A stretch of 64,000 nucleotides of DNA from Phycisphaerae bacterium (GTDB lineage: Bacteria; Planctomycetota; Phycisphaerae; Phycisphaerales; UBA1924), in contig PAKY01000001.1 in assembly GCA_002706885.1 (NCBI GenBank), positions 1 through 64,000 on the forward strand, read 5' to 3'. The number at the start of each line of letters is the position of its first letter. The stretch's first letter is position 1. This document shows, piece by piece, positions 42,024 through 50,415 of the stretch. The notes beneath the pieces were generated by a model. That model was not told where the DNA came from. It saw nothing but the letters and a program-made list of their open reading frames with translations, and ran no database searches. The position numbers and the translations under genes are program-made.

Positions 42024-42818
42024 TTATGGGCAGCCCGCCCCGAACGCCTGCAGAAAGGCGACGACGTCAGCGACGTCGAACATGCCGTACGGCGCCGAGT
42101 AGTCCGCGGTCGGCGCGCCTTGGCCGAAGCGCTGGAGGAACACCACAACGTCCGAGATGTCGAGCTCGTTGACCGGGGCGCCGACGTCGGCGATGTTGCA
42201 CGGGATGCCATCGGGGCTGAATTGGAGCCCGGCGATCTCGAACGGCGTCCGATTGAGCTTCCGCACGCCCCCGACCATCGTGTAGTAGAGGACCTCGAAG
42301 TCGCCCGTGGGATCGAATTCGGGCTCGCCCCGGAACGGCGCCGCACGCTCGCCCGCGGCGAAGACCTGAACGCCCACGATGTCGCGGGGACTCTGGGCGC
42401 GCGGGAGCCTGAGGTTCGCTCGCTCGACGCCGACCGGTCCATCGCGGAACGCCCATGCGCCGCCTGCATGGTCAAATCCGACCATGATCCCTTGGCCGAC
42501 GCCGCCCAGCGAGATGAGCGGCCCGTTCACAAGCAGATCGGGCTCCAACAGGATGTCCGCGTAGAGCCCGCCGCCCGGCGCGACGCCGGTCTCGACGAGG
42601 TCGATGCATCCCTTCACCTCGACATCGAGCGACGCCGCGGAGGCCGAAGCGCTCTCGCAGTTGCCCGTGCCGTAGTGAACGCCCTCGGCGCCGGAGGGGC
42701 TGCAGTACTCCATCCGATGCCAGGCATCTCCTGGGAGTGCGTTCGCCGCGGCAGCGCAGAGCGCCATCGAAACAGGGATCGTGACGCCGAAACTGCTGTG
42801 AATGAGGATTTTGCGCAT
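42024..42818 (-). CDS. Secreted protein with GC-type dockerin-like tail
   Basis: A 264-residue exported protein. The signal peptide covers about residues 1-28 (SSFGVTIPVSMALCAAAANA). The body contains three Cys residues in the first part (YCSPSGAEG, GNCESASAS, KGCIDLVET), which may form disulfides, then VGFDHAGGAWAFRDGPVGVE and a beta-rich region. Two dockerin-like halves follow (from CNIADVGAP, ending AFGAGCP). I do not recognise the domain. The gene is upstream of the protein at 40.8 kb on the same strand, with a 199-base gap holding only G+C-rich hairpins. Confidence 0.84.
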   Translation of the reverse strand: MRKILIHSSFGVTIPVSMALCAAAANALPGDAWHRMEYCSPSGAEGVHYGTGNCESASASAASLDVEVKGCIDLVETGVAPGGGLYADILLEPDLLVNGPLISLGGVGQGIMVGFDHAGGAWAFRDGPVGVERANLRLPRAQSPRDIVGVQVFAAGERAAPFRGEPEFDPTGDFEVLYYTMVGGVRKLNRTPFEIAGLQFSPDGIPCNIADVGAPVNELDISDVVVFLQRFGQGAPTADYSAPYGMFDVADVVAFLQAFGAGCP

Positions 42819-42922
42819 CGTTCGATTCTAGCGAAACCTGTGGCCGGCACAAGGAAGAAACCAGCAATCCACCCGACCCCGACTCGGCCGATAACCTTGG
42901 AAGGGATTTTTGCAGTTCCCCG

Positions 42923-42928
42923 TACACT
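42923..42928 (+). promoter_or_regulatory. -10 element (TACACT) for the CHAD-CYTH gene
   Basis: TACACT ends six bases before the GTG at 42935, which would make that GTG the first codon of a leaderless mRNA. Confidence 0.45.
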
Positions 42929-42934
42929 GACTTG

Positions 42935-44302
42935 GTGACACACACCCCATTGAACTTGGCGTCATCAGGCGAACCGACGCTGGGCGAGGTCGTCGCTCGA
43001 GAGATCGATCGACGGGCCGATCGCGCGTTCAGAGCCGCTTCCGCGAGTGACGCGGTCCACGAGAAGGCGGTGCACCGCGCGCGTCAGGCGCTGACGGTGA
43101 CAAGGAGCCTGCTCCGCCTCGTCGATTCGGAGAACGACGAGCTCGACCATTTGATCCGAGACGCCGCGAGATCACTCGGTGGCGCTCGTGACGCCCATGT
43201 CGCGACGGAGACCGCGGAAGGCCTTCTGGACCGCGCGTCATCGGAGAAGCAGCGCCGGCGCATGGAACGAGCGGCGCTCGCGCTGCGAGACGCGGCGAGC
43301 GCCGTCGCGGAAGAGACGCCCGACCCCGTTCCGACGCTCGATGACACACGGGAGGCCAGAGCGATCGTGTCCGCGAAGCTTGTGGCGAGCGACGAAGCGG
43401 CAGTCGCCGAAGGCATCGCGATGTCGTACGGCGAAGCTCGGCGACGAATGAAGCGGGCGATCAAGAAGCCGTCGTCGAAACGGCTGCACGCCTGGCGGAA
43501 GAGCACGCGACACCTTCGCAACCAACTCCGAGCGCTCCCGAACGCGAAAGCGAACAAGCAACTGAAGCGGGTGACGCGACTGACGGACTGCCTCGGTGAA
43601 CTCCAGGACCTCGATGTATTGGAACGGGCGCTCGACGGGCTGTCGGACGCGCCCAAGAAGGGATCGTCGGCGCTGCGCGACGTGTCAGCAGCGCGGCGGG
43701 CGAAGCTCCGCCAGCGGGCGCTGAAGCTCGGAACGAAGGTGTTCGACGAGAAGTCTCGGAAGTTCGGCAAGCACGCGTTGGCGCCAGTGGAGAAGCCGGC
43801 GGCTGCCGCGAGCCGGGTTGGGATCGAGATCGAGCGAAGGTTCCTCGTGGAACGTTTCCCACGGGATGTGCGCACAACCGCTGAGATACAGATCCGTCAG
43901 GCGTATGTCGCGAGCGATCCGTTGGGCGTTCATGTGCGCATCCGCGAAGCCGACGGAACGCGGACGCTGACCACTAAGGCGGACCGTGAGACGCTCGGTG
44001 AGCGCAGTGAGATCGAAACGCCCGTGAGCCGGAAGGTCTTCGACGGGCTCTGGATCCTCGCTGGAACGCGGACGATCGAGAAACGGCGGTCGATCGTGAA
44101 GTGGCGGCGGCGGGTGATTGAGGTGGACGTGTTCCGCGGTCCGCTTGATGGGCTGGTCATCGCGGAGGTCGAGTTCGACTCTCGCGAAGAGGCACAGGCG
44201 TTCGAGCCGCCAGCGTGGTTCGGCGCGGAGATCACCGATGATCCGCGGTACCGGAACGCTTCGCTCGCGGCCCAAGGCTTGCCGGGTGCCGTTGCTTCGT
44301 GA
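42935..44302 (+). CDS. CHAD-CYTH domain protein with reversed domain order
   Basis: A protein of 455 residues. Residues about 20-280 are a CHAD helical domain: basic, with regularly spaced His and Arg/Lys (AVHRARQALTVTRSLLRLV, SKRLHAWRKSTRHLRNQL), a polyphosphate-binding fold. Residues about 295-450 are a CYTH (triphosphate tunnel) domain starting with the family motif GIEIERRFLV and continuing IRQAYVASD, VHVRIREADG, LTTKAD, EKRRSIVKWRRRVIEVDVF and IAEVEFDSREEA. Most fused proteins have CYTH first. It should act on polyphosphate or triphosphates in the cytoplasm. The start is the GTG at 42935, with a TTG one codon earlier. Confidence 0.9.
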   Translation: MTHTPLNLASSGEPTLGEVVAREIDRRADRAFRAASASDAVHEKAVHRARQALTVTRSLLRLVDSENDELDHLIRDAARSLGGARDAHVATETAEGLLDRASSEKQRRRMERAALALRDAASAVAEETPDPVPTLDDTREARAIVSAKLVASDEAAVAEGIAMSYGEARRRMKRAIKKPSSKRLHAWRKSTRHLRNQLRALPNAKANKQLKRVTRLTDCLGELQDLDVLERALDGLSDAPKKGSSALRDVSAARRAKLRQRALKLGTKVFDEKSRKFGKHALAPVEKPAAAASRVGIEIERRFLVERFPRDVRTTAEIQIRQAYVASDPLGVHVRIREADGTRTLTTKADRETLGERSEIETPVSRKVFDGLWILAGTRTIEKRRSIVKWRRRVIEVDVFRGPLDGLVIAEVEFDSREEAQAFEPPAWFGAEITDDPRYRNASLAAQGLPGAVAS

Positions 44303-44359
44303 GGACATGCCCGCGCCGTTGGCGTGGGCATGGCACACCGGAAGCCGGTGATCGAAGAG

Positions 44360-45376
44360 TTACGGGCAGCCGGCGCCGAAGGCCTGCAGGAACGTGACCA
44401 CGTCGGCGACGTCGAGCGTGCCGATGGGCGCGGCCAGGTCAGCGGCGAGCGCCGCATCGCCGAACGACTCAAGGAACGACACGACATCGGCCACATCGAA
44501 CTGGCCAAACGGTTCGGCCTGGTCGGCGAGGTTGCATGGGCCCTCGACCAGCGTGAGCAGGAGTGTCGGATCGTCGAAGAGGTCGAAGGTCAGTTGGAGC
44601 GGCGCTCCATCGGCGAGGACGAGATCGATGACGTCGGTCCGGACTTCTCCGATCTCGATCGTCTCATCGAGCGCGAGGTCGATCGGCTCGCCGTTGAGAA
44701 TTGCGGAAGTGACAAAGAAGTGGTTCGTCCCGAAGTCAGACTCAAAGCGGGAGAGGAAGCGTCCGCCGCGCACCGTCACGTCGCCCTCGGCGACAAAGGC
44801 CCCGGTGAACACGCCCGAGCGGATCACGGCCTCGGAGCGGAAGGTGACCTCCATGAATCCGACCGTGGCGCCATCGATCTCCGCGGAGGCGCCTGCATCG
44901 GAGATCGATGGGGGAAGGCTCAGCGACGCGATGGCGCCGCCCGTGGCGAAGATCATCCCACCGTCGCGCGCGCGAAAGAACGAGGCGACCTCGCCGCCCG
45001 TGACGAACGCCTGAGCGCCCTGGTAGAGGGTGACGAAACTACCAACGGTCGCGCCGTCGTTGACGTTGAGCGTGGCGTTGGCGATCTGCGCCTTGTTGGG
45101 GCGATCAGCGAGCAGCGTTCCGCCGGCGTTGATGTTGATGGTGGCGCCGCCGAAGTCGACCGGGGCGACCGGGACGGACGACCCGGGGAGCGGGCCGATG
45201 GCGCCGCCTTCGTTGACCTCAAACGTCGTCGAGGGCCCGAGTTCGAACGTCTGACCGGCAAATGAGCCGGCGTCGAGATCATCGACCGTGAGCGTCTGAC
45301 CCGCGTTGACCTGGACGGTTTGTGCGCTGCCGACGGAGACAACAGCCGAAAGGACGACGATCGCGGTGGCTCTCAT
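44360..45376 (-). CDS. Secreted protein with shared 'LT-DL-AG-F-GQ-F-LGP' module and GC-type dockerin-like tail
   Basis: A 338-residue exported protein with a signal peptide (MRATAIVVLSAVVSVGSA). The mature start QTVQVNAGQTLTVDDLDAGS and the following FAGQTFELGPSTTFEVNEGG repeat the module that opens the giant protein at 37.7-40.7 kb, so the two share ancestry. The centre has beta-helix-like strands (FVTGGEVASFFRARDGGMIF, EIDGATVGFMEVTFRSEAVI). Two dockerin-like halves follow (from CNLADQAEP, ending AFGAGCP). It is convergent with the CHAD-CYTH gene. Confidence 0.87.
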   Translation of the reverse strand: MRATAIVVLSAVVSVGSAQTVQVNAGQTLTVDDLDAGSFAGQTFELGPSTTFEVNEGGAIGPLPGSSVPVAPVDFGGATININAGGTLLADRPNKAQIANATLNVNDGATVGSFVTLYQGAQAFVTGGEVASFFRARDGGMIFATGGAIASLSLPPSISDAGASAEIDGATVGFMEVTFRSEAVIRSGVFTGAFVAEGDVTVRGGRFLSRFESDFGTNHFFVTSAILNGEPIDLALDETIEIGEVRTDVIDLVLADGAPLQLTFDLFDDPTLLLTLVEGPCNLADQAEPFGQFDVADVVSFLESFGDAALAADLAAPIGTLDVADVVTFLQAFGAGCP

Positions 45377-45592
45377 TCTTCGCTCCCGATAATGCCTACG
45401 AGTGGGAACAGTTTGGCGTTTCGGTCGCCGCTGTTCAAGTCGGATGGCAGTCTAAAAGGCCGAAGCGCGAGAGTTTCAACGAACCTTCATCGCTTCAGAC
45501 GTGGTCTTCCCGGCGGGCGGCTTGCTCGTGGACTGCCGCTCGCCGGCGAAGGCCGCCGGGCTCGCAGCCGGGGTCACGGCTGGAGGACATCG

Positions 45593-46099
45593 ATGAAGTT
45601 CAAGCGATTGACAACTATTGCGGCGCGGCGCCCGCGCCTGGCACGAGGCGTCGCCGTCGTCACGGCGGGGGTCGTGACGCTCTCGCTCGTCGGATGCGTG
45701 GTCGATGGGTTCGCCGCCACCGAGCCAACGGCGTCAGGCCAGTCGCTCTACGGCGGGGCGCCGGCCACCAACGTGCACGTGAACGGGCAGCACCTGAATG
45801 ACGACGAATGGGTCGCGATGAGCAACGCCCTAGGGCAGCCGGTCGCGCCGGGGTCGTACTGGCTCGACACATCGACGGGCTGGGCGGGCTACGCGGGCAA
45901 TCCTGCGCCAGTCGTCAACGTGTTCACGCGGGCCACGGGCCCCGGCTACAGCGGATCGGCGTGGGGCGGGAGCCCGGCGGACGCGTGGCTTCGCGGGGGC
46001 GAGTGGAATGGGCGCATGTCGAGCGGGACGGTGGCGCCGAGCGGCGATCCGTACAGCTCGGTGTATTCGGTCGGCGGGGAAGTCCTGACGCTGCCGTGA
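45593..46099 (+). CDS. Small lipoprotein of unknown function
   Basis: A 168-residue protein. The ATG at 45593 follows GGAGGA by five bases; a longer open frame upstream has no signal. The N-terminus is basic (MKFKRLTTIAARRPRLARG), then hydrophobic, and ends in a lipobox-like SLVGC (Cys about residue 35). The mature part begins polar and Gly/Ser-rich and contains NDDEWVAMSNALGQPV, YWLDTSTGWAGYAGN and AWGGSPADAWLRGGEW. No family is recognised. It stands alone on the plus strand between two convergent or divergent dockerin-like genes. Confidence 0.75.
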   Translation: MKFKRLTTIAARRPRLARGVAVVTAGVVTLSLVGCVVDGFAATEPTASGQSLYGGAPATNVHVNGQHLNDDEWVAMSNALGQPVAPGSYWLDTSTGWAGYAGNPAPVVNVFTRATGPGYSGSAWGGSPADAWLRGGEWNGRMSSGTVAPSGDPYSSVYSVGGEVLTLP

Positions 46100-46103
46100 A
46101 TGC

Positions 46104-46865
46104 TCAGGGGCAGCCGGCGCCGAAGCGCTGGAGGAAGACCACGACGTCGGCGATGTCGAACGTTCCCATCGGCGCCGCGAGATCGGCGACCGGACTCTGC
46201 TGACCGAAGAGGCCGAGGAACGCGACCACATCGGCGATGTCGAGGACGCCGACGGGCGACGCGAGGTCGGCCGGCGCGCAGGCCGAAACACCTGTGACGA
46301 TGAGTCGCGCGACGTCGATGCCGAAGAGATCACTCGGGTCGGGAGACTGGAGACCGGATCCGTCGACCGTCAGGGTGAGCACGCCAACGTCGCCCGCGGA
46401 GAGCAGCGAACCGACATCGAAGCTCAGCGTCCGCACGGCTTCCTCCGCGGCGGACGACCGGGCGCCGGTGCTCGTGGTGAGGAATTCGCCGAGCGGCGCT
46501 GTGTCGCCATCGAACGACGCGGAGACGGGGGCGAAGCCGTAGCCGGTGAGCTTCGAGCGACGGCCAACGCTTCCCGCGATGACCTCGACCGATGCCGTCG
46601 ACACAGAAGCGAACACGTTGAGATCGAGGTCGAACTCGAGGACGAGCGTGACGGGCGTCGCCCTCGTGGCGAGGATGGCCTGATCCATCATCACCTCGTT
46701 GACCAGCGTGCCGGAGAGATCGGGGCCGGGGAGGGATTCGACGTCGAAGGCGCCGGGGAGGCCGAAGCCGTCGGCGTCACCGATTTGAATCACGAGGGCG
46801 GGGTCGCCGGCGTGGGCGAGGGAGACGGCTGTGGCGAGGGTCGCGAGGGTGAGGCGGGGGGACAT
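46104..46865 (-). CDS. Secreted protein with GC-type dockerin-like tail
   Basis: A 253-residue exported protein with a signal peptide (MSPRLTLATLATAVSLAHA). The body is a beta-rich domain (LVLEFDLDLNVFASVSTASV, GVLTLTVDGSGLQSPD) with a resemblance to cohesin-like or PEP-CTERM anchor domains that I cannot prove. Two dockerin-like halves end it: CAPADLASP to FGQQ, then ADLAAPMG to GAGCP. The stop codon is only four bases from the stop of the convergent lipoprotein gene. Confidence 0.85.
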   Translation of the reverse strand: MSPRLTLATLATAVSLAHAGDPALVIQIGDADGFGLPGAFDVESLPGPDLSGTLVNEVMMDQAILATRATPVTLVLEFDLDLNVFASVSTASVEVIAGSVGRRSKLTGYGFAPVSASFDGDTAPLGEFLTTSTGARSSAAEEAVRTLSFDVGSLLSAGDVGVLTLTVDGSGLQSPDPSDLFGIDVARLIVTGVSACAPADLASPVGVLDIADVVAFLGLFGQQSPVADLAAPMGTFDIADVVVFLQRFGAGCP

Positions 46866-47071
46866 AAGTTCTCTCCTTCGCTGCTAGTAGAGCGGGAGCG
46901 AGGAATTCGATCAATGGCGGCGACGAGACCTTAGCTGCATCTCGCTCCGCCCCGTGTCACGAATATTGAGTCGGCGGGACGCCACGGAGTGGTGGAGAGA
47001 CCGCTCTGACGTTCCTGTGACCCGATTTAGCTGAACGGATGAATCTCGATACCGCCACGGCGCGCAGCAAG

Positions 47072-47099
47072 AAAAAACCCGCAGGCGATCGCCTGCGGG
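47072..47099 (-). terminator. Rho-independent terminator of eno
   Basis: A 22-base perfect palindrome CCCGCAGGCGATCGCCTGCGGG (split as CCCGCAGGCGA and TCGCCTGCGGG, 47078-47099) is followed on the minus strand by TTTTTT (47077-47072), about 30 bases beyond the eno stop codon. Confidence 0.92.
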
Positions 47100-47128
47100 C
47101 TGCGTGCTGATCAATTGGAACGCTTGCT

Positions 47129-48424
47129 TCAGCGGTTCCAGGTCACCGCGCCGTACACGCCCGAGTCATCCAGCTCCTCCGCGATCCGGATCAACTGGTT
47201 GTACTTCGCGTTGCGGTCAGAGCGGCAGGGGGCGCCGGTCTTGATCTGGCCGCAGTTCGTCGCGACGGCGAGGTCGGCGATGGTCGAGTCCTCGGTCTCG
47301 CCCGAGCGGTGGCTGAGGACGCAGGAGTACTTGTTGCGCATGGCGTAGTTGACGGTGTCGAACGTCTCGCTCAGGGTGCCGATCTGGTTGACCTTGACGA
47401 GGACCGAGTTGGCGCAGCCTTCGGCGACGCCGCGCTCGACGAACTTCTTGTTCGTCACAAAGAGGTCGTCGCCGACGAGCTGGACCTTGTCGCCGAGGCG
47501 CTTGGTGAGCTTGGCCCAGCCTTCCCAGTCGTTCTCGGCGAGGCCGTCCTCGATGGAGCGGATCGGGTACTTGTCGCACCACCCGGCCCAGAGGTCGATG
47601 AGGTCGTCGCTCGAGATGATCTCCTGCGTCGAGCTGAAGAACTTGTAGCCGGTCTTGCCGTCCTTCTCGGCCTCGTTCCAGAGCTCGCTGGTGGCGGGGT
47701 CGAGGGCGACGAAGATCTGCTCGCCCCACTTGTACCCGGCCTTGTCGCACGCCTCCTCGCAGACCTTGAGGGCGTCCTCGTTGTTCTCGAGGTTGGGGGC
47801 GAAGCCGCCCTCGTCGCCGACGGCGGTGCTCATGCCGCGGGCCTTGAGGACCTTCTTGAGGGTGTGGTAGATCTCGACGCCGGCGCGCATGGCCTCGAAG
47901 AAGTCGTCGAAGCCCCAGGGCTGGATCATGAACTCCTGGAAATCGACGGTGTTGTCGGCGTGCTTGCCGCCGTTGAGGATGTTGAGCATGGGCACGGGGA
48001 GGACCTTGGCGCCCGAGCCGCCGAGGTAGCGGTAGAGCGGGAGGCCCGACGCCTCGGCCGCGGCGCGGGCGGTCGCCATGGAGACGCCGAGGATCGCGTT
48101 GGCGCCGAGCTCGCCCTTGTTGGCGGTGCCGTCGATCTCGTTGAGCTGGGCGTCAACGCCTTCCTGGTCCCGGCAATCCATCCCCTCGATCGCGGGGGCA
48201 ATGCGGGTGTTGACGTTCTCGACGGCCTGCATGACGCCCTTGCCCATGTAGGCTTCGCCGCCGTCGCGGAGCTCGACGGCCTCGTTCTCGCCCGTGGAAG
48301 CGCCCGAAGGAACGGCGGCGCGGCCGATGACGCCGTTCTCGAGAACGACCTCGCACTCGACGGTGGGGTTGCCGCGGGAGTCGAGGATCTGGCGGGCGTG
48401 GACGATCTCGATATCGAAGCTCAT
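47129..48424 (-). CDS. eno: Enolase
   Basis: Converts 2-phosphoglycerate to phosphoenolpyruvate in glycolysis; cytoplasmic and Mg-dependent. The 431-residue length is standard. The N-terminal [51 protein letters not shown], the enolase signature [11 protein letters not shown] and the terminal [21 protein letters not shown] are all intact. GGAGAACGACC precedes the ATG, so unlike pfkA this glycolytic gene has a ribosome binding site. It is monocistronic, divergent from the DUF7453-like gene and ends at a strong terminator. Confidence 0.98.
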   Translation of the reverse strand: MSFDIEIVHARQILDSRGNPTVECEVVLENGVIGRAAVPSGASTGENEAVELRDGGEAYMGKGVMQAVENVNTRIAPAIEGMDCRDQEGVDAQLNEIDGTANKGELGANAILGVSMATARAAAEASGLPLYRYLGGSGAKVLPVPMLNILNGGKHADNTVDFQEFMIQPWGFDDFFEAMRAGVEIYHTLKKVLKARGMSTAVGDEGGFAPNLENNEDALKVCEEACDKAGYKWGEQIFVALDPATSELWNEAEKDGKTGYKFFSSTQEIISSDDLIDLWAGWCDKYPIRSIEDGLAENDWEGWAKLTKRLGDKVQLVGDDLFVTNKKFVERGVAEGCANSVLVKVNQIGTLSETFDTVNYAMRNKYSCVLSHRSGETEDSTIADLAVATNCGQIKTGAPCRSDRNAKYNQLIRIAEELDDSGVYGAVTWNR

Positions 48425-48600
48425 GGTCGTTCTCCGGGTGTATGGCCTGTCTCGCGGGAGGGTAGAACCGCGCGGGTGGACGCGTCGGTGGCGCGCGCCG
48501 TCGGGGCCCGAATCCGGTTGGTCCTGGAAGGGTCTTGATCGTCAGAGAGAATCATGAGAAGCTGACCCTGTTGGCGATTGAGCCAAGGGGGGGCCTTCAT

Positions 48601-50295
48601 ATGAGAATCACTCGCTCTGTCGGCGTTGGACTGGCCACCGTGGTTGTCTCGATCGCGTCGGGGCAGTTGGCGTCGTTCCGCGTGGTCGCGATGTCGGGAG
48701 ACCCGGCGCCCGGAACGACGGACATGTTCGAGGGGTTCAGCACGCCTGTCGTGTCGCGAGACGGCTCGGTGCTGTTCCGTGGGGGAACGGACGCGCTGTT
48801 CGACGACAGCGGCCTGTGGGTCGAGCACGGCGGCGTCCTCACGGCGGTGGCGCTTGAGGGCGAGGACGCGGCGCTTGGCGATGGATCGATCTTCGACTCA
48901 TTCCTGAGCTACTCGCAGTCGCTGTTCGTCGCGGATGGCGGCGTGGCCTTGTTCCGCGCCAAGTTGCGGCGGTTCAGCGCGGGCGTGACAGATGAAAACG
49001 ACGATGGGCTGTGGATCAACAGTGGCGCGGGGACTGTCGCGATCGCACGCGAAGGCGACACGCCCGACGGTCTCGGCGGCGCCGTCGCGTTCCCGCCGAA
49101 CGAGATCGAGAGCATCGCAGCGCTCGGAGTCTCCGGTGTCGCGCTCTCGCGGTTGCTCGTCGATCTTCCGCCTCTCGCGGCGGGTGAGGCGGACGCGGAG
49201 TCGCTGTGGATGCCCGACGCCCCGTTGTTTGTTCCGGGTGACATTGCTCCGGGCGTGGGTGGAGATCGGTTCGTGTCGTTTTCGCAGCCGTCGGTGAACC
49301 CATTGGGGTCGGTGGCGTTCGTCGGCACGCTCGACGGATCGATCGTGAGGAGCGAGGGCGTCTGGACGGGCCCGATTGATTCGCTCAACGTCATCGCGCG
49401 AGCCGGGAACCCGGCGGTTGGCGTCGATAACGCGGTGTACCGGAACTTCTACGAGGTGTCGCTCAACGAAGCAGGCGATGCCGCGTTCCGCGGGCTGCTG
49501 ATCACCGACGATGGCTCCAGAGAATGGGCTTTGTGGGCGGGGCGGCGGGGCGCGATCCGTCTCGTGGCTCGGGAAGGACAACCGGCGGCTGGCGTCGAAG
49601 GCGGCCTGTTCGGACAGTTCATCACCTTTGCGGCTATGAGCGCAGAAGGCGCGTTGTTCCAGAGCACGCTTCAGAACGGTCCGGGCGGCGTGACATCGAC
49701 GAACAACACCGGCATCTGGATCGAGCAGGACGGGGAGCTTCGGCTGATCGTCCGGGAGGGCGACGAGGCCCCGGGCGCGAACGGGGCGACGTTTAACTTC
49801 CTGACCAGGGCGACGGCGAACCGACGCGGCGACGTCGCCTTCCGGGCGAGGGTTGTGCTCGACGGCGACCCGCGCGAAGGCATCTGGGTGTACCACGCTT
49901 CGCTCGACCGCCTCGTGCCCGTCGTCCTGGAGGATGACCTGATCGACGTCGATCCGGACCCCGGCTCCGAGCTGCTTCGCCGCGTTCGAACGCTCTCGTT
50001 CGCCATGGGCAGCGGCGGGCAGGACGGACGAGCGAGCGGGTTTGGAGACGAGGGCAACCTGGTCTTCCACGCCAACTTCCTGGGGGAATCGAGCGCCGTC
50101 ATCGCTGCCACGCTCCCGTGCGACGGGGCCGACCTCGCTCAGCCGTACGGAACGCACGACATCGCGGACGTGGTCGAATTCCTCTCGCTCTTCGGGGCCG
50201 GCGATTTGGGGGCGGACCTCGCGGCGCCGAGCGGGACGCTCGATATAGCGGACGTTGTGGCGTTCCTCCAGATTTTTGGGGCCGGGTGTCCCTGA
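48601..50295 (+). CDS. Secreted 'REGD' repeat protein (DUF7453-like) with GC-type dockerin-like tail
   Basis: A 564-residue exported protein. The ATG at 48601 follows AAGGGGGGCC and begins a signal peptide (MRITRSVGVGLATVVVSIASG). About six repeats of 70-80 residues follow, each containing a phrase such as AMSGDPAPGT, AREGDTPDGLGG, ARAGNPAVGV, AREGQPAAGVEG or VREGDEAPGANG and a nearby FxGTLxGSxVxSEGVWTG-like strand. This is the pattern of a beta-propeller family seen in planctomycete secreted proteins. Two dockerin-like halves close the chain (from CDGADLAQP, ending IFGAGCP). It heads a plus-strand run of three dockerin-like genes. Confidence 0.87.
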   Translation: MRITRSVGVGLATVVVSIASGQLASFRVVAMSGDPAPGTTDMFEGFSTPVVSRDGSVLFRGGTDALFDDSGLWVEHGGVLTAVALEGEDAALGDGSIFDSFLSYSQSLFVADGGVALFRAKLRRFSAGVTDENDDGLWINSGAGTVAIAREGDTPDGLGGAVAFPPNEIESIAALGVSGVALSRLLVDLPPLAAGEADAESLWMPDAPLFVPGDIAPGVGGDRFVSFSQPSVNPLGSVAFVGTLDGSIVRSEGVWTGPIDSLNVIARAGNPAVGVDNAVYRNFYEVSLNEAGDAAFRGLLITDDGSREWALWAGRRGAIRLVAREGQPAAGVEGGLFGQFITFAAMSAEGALFQSTLQNGPGGVTSTNNTGIWIEQDGELRLIVREGDEAPGANGATFNFLTRATANRRGDVAFRARVVLDGDPREGIWVYHASLDRLVPVVLEDDLIDVDPDPGSELLRRVRTLSFAMGSGGQDGRASGFGDEGNLVFHANFLGESSAVIAATLPCDGADLAQPYGTHDIADVVEFLSLFGAGDLGADLAAPSGTLDIADVVAFLQIFGAGCP

Positions 50296-50415
50296 AGCGA
50301 TCGCGTTTTCGCATGTGATCAAACAGCGGCGGCGACGCTTCCAGAAGGGGCTCACGCGGGTGAGAACTTCGGGAGGCGCGCCCGCGCGGGCAAACGTGCC
50401 GCCGCGGGAAGGATC

